A stretch of DNA of 64,000 nt from Symbiodinium natans (taxonomy: Eukaryota > Sar > Dinophyceae > Suessiales > Symbiodiniaceae), in assembly GCA_905221605.1 (NCBI GenBank), contig CAJNDS010002035.1, positions 482,555-546,554 on the forward strand. Reading direction: 5' to 3'. The translations under genes were made by a program, and so were the position numbers. Below the pieces are notes generated by a model, which did not search any database, was not told the origin of the DNA, and saw only the letters and a list, made by a program, of their open reading frames with translations. Numbering within the stretch: position 1 is the stretch's first letter; every line of letters begins with the position of its first letter. Below are positions 63,381 through 64,000 of this stretch, piece by piece.

Positions 63381-63923
63381 GGTTTCGGTCTTCGGGGTTT
63401 TAAGGCTTTTGTTTGGGCTTAAGGTTTCATTGCGCTTAAGGCTTTAAAGGGCTTTAGGATGCTTTGGGGTTGGTGGGGCTTTTGGGGCCGTTAGGGTAGG
63501 GGGGATTTCACAGCGGTTTAGGGTTTGGCGTCTATATGGTTTAGGGTCTAGGGCACCGGGTTCAAGGACCATTTAGGGTGTAGGTCTGAGTGTTTACGGT
63601 ACGAGATTCGGCCTGTGAGCCCAGGAAGTGATGGAGGTGTTGAGGAAGTAAGTCTGCACCGTTCCTGGTCGCGAGGTCCTTGCGTGTAAGGCCGCAGTCG
63701 ACGGTGAGCTCCATTGAGCATCCGGCTGAGCTGTCGGGTGAGCTCGCTTTCTGGCTGGTGTTACATTACCCGCTTTGTCCTAAGGCCACCCGAAACTCTA
63801 CAACCACTAAGCGACAATGAATGAAGAAAAAGCAAACAAGATTGAAGGGTTTTTCCCCAAGATGTAGGGGCGAATGCACAGGAAAGCTTGTTTGCCTTCA
63901 GGTGTCGTTTTGGCTATGGAGGC

Positions 63924-64000
63924 CCTAAACCCTAAACCCTAAACCCTAAACCCTAAACCCTAAACCCTAAACCCTAAACCCTAAACCCTAAACCCTAAAC
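63924..64000 (-). repeat. CCCTAAA array running out of the window
   Basis: About eleven perfect CCCTAAA units reach the last base. Orientation is that of a left chromosome end, so this is not a right-hand telomere of this molecule as written. Confidence 0.9.

Noticed and set aside
63605-63660. Possible micro-exon EVMEVLRK with a GTAAGT donor
   Set aside because: The piece is 23 bases only, with no neighbouring PPR sequence; chance cannot be excluded.
63924-64000. A chromosome-end telomere at the right edge
   Set aside because: The plus strand reads CCCTAAA towards the right edge, whereas a right-hand telomere would read TTTAGGG. Similar arrays occur throughout, so this is most likely interstitial.
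1-64000. CRISPR arrays, rRNA or tRNA genes, bacterial-type operons
   Set aside because: No spacer-repeat pattern with unique spacers, no rRNA core sequences and no tRNA T-loop (GGTTCGAATC-type) found by eye. All tandem arrays are simple or satellite repeats.

Overview
The window looks like nuclear DNA of a dinoflagellate or a close alveolate alga. The reasons are the plant/alveolate-type telomere heptamer TTTAGGG scattered throughout in both orientations, short GC-rich coding islands in long non-coding DNA, tandem intronless gene copies, abundant proline- and GK-rich protein sequence, and a spliced-leader-like TTGGGCTCAAG just upstream of both copies of one gene. This assignment is inference; no rRNA, tRNA or diagnostic gene fixes the species.

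Layout. (1) 1-24.8 kb is gene-poor: interstitial telomere-like arrays, G homopolymers, microsatellites and many ~60-200 bp inverted-repeat (MITE-like) elements that fall into recognisable families. Pentatricopeptide-repeat (PPR) coding fragments lie at 4.3-5.0 kb, two of them joined in frame by a 93-bp GT-AG intron. (2) 24.8-29.3 kb holds at least seven plus-strand fragments of PPR motifs, in a plausible order, separated by TTTAGGG-rich DNA. They read as exons of one gene, intact or decayed. Part of this stretch is repeated at 33.3-34.3 kb. (3) 29.75-47.35 kb is a segmental duplication in three macro-units (about 29.75-36.96, 37.01-40.16 and 40.17-47.34 kb). It carries seven copies of a proline-rich protein gene with a Gly-Lys tail and a Trp-Ser-Trp-Tyr end: three look intact, one is frameshifted, one is 5'-truncated, and two are decayed and contain fold-back palindromes. 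A possible two-exon small membrane-protein gene rides in the same units. (4) 50.69-53.11 kb is a satellite-packed element with ~72-bp terminal inverted repeats and a 9-bp direct repeat, apparently inserted into an older MITE. (5) 53.55-57.0 kb is a tandem duplication of an intronless gene for a secreted, two-domain copper-only superoxide dismutase-like protein; the two proteins are identical. (6) 57-64 kb returns to MITEs and telomere-like arrays, ending inside a CCCTAAA array.

No operon-like logic joins the genes. The dominant theme is genome architecture: telomere-like repeats spread into intergenic DNA, apparent introns and even one MITE, together with local gene amplification and fold-back rearrangement. 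The best-supported proteins are the two SOD-like copies and the three intact proline/GK-rich copies.
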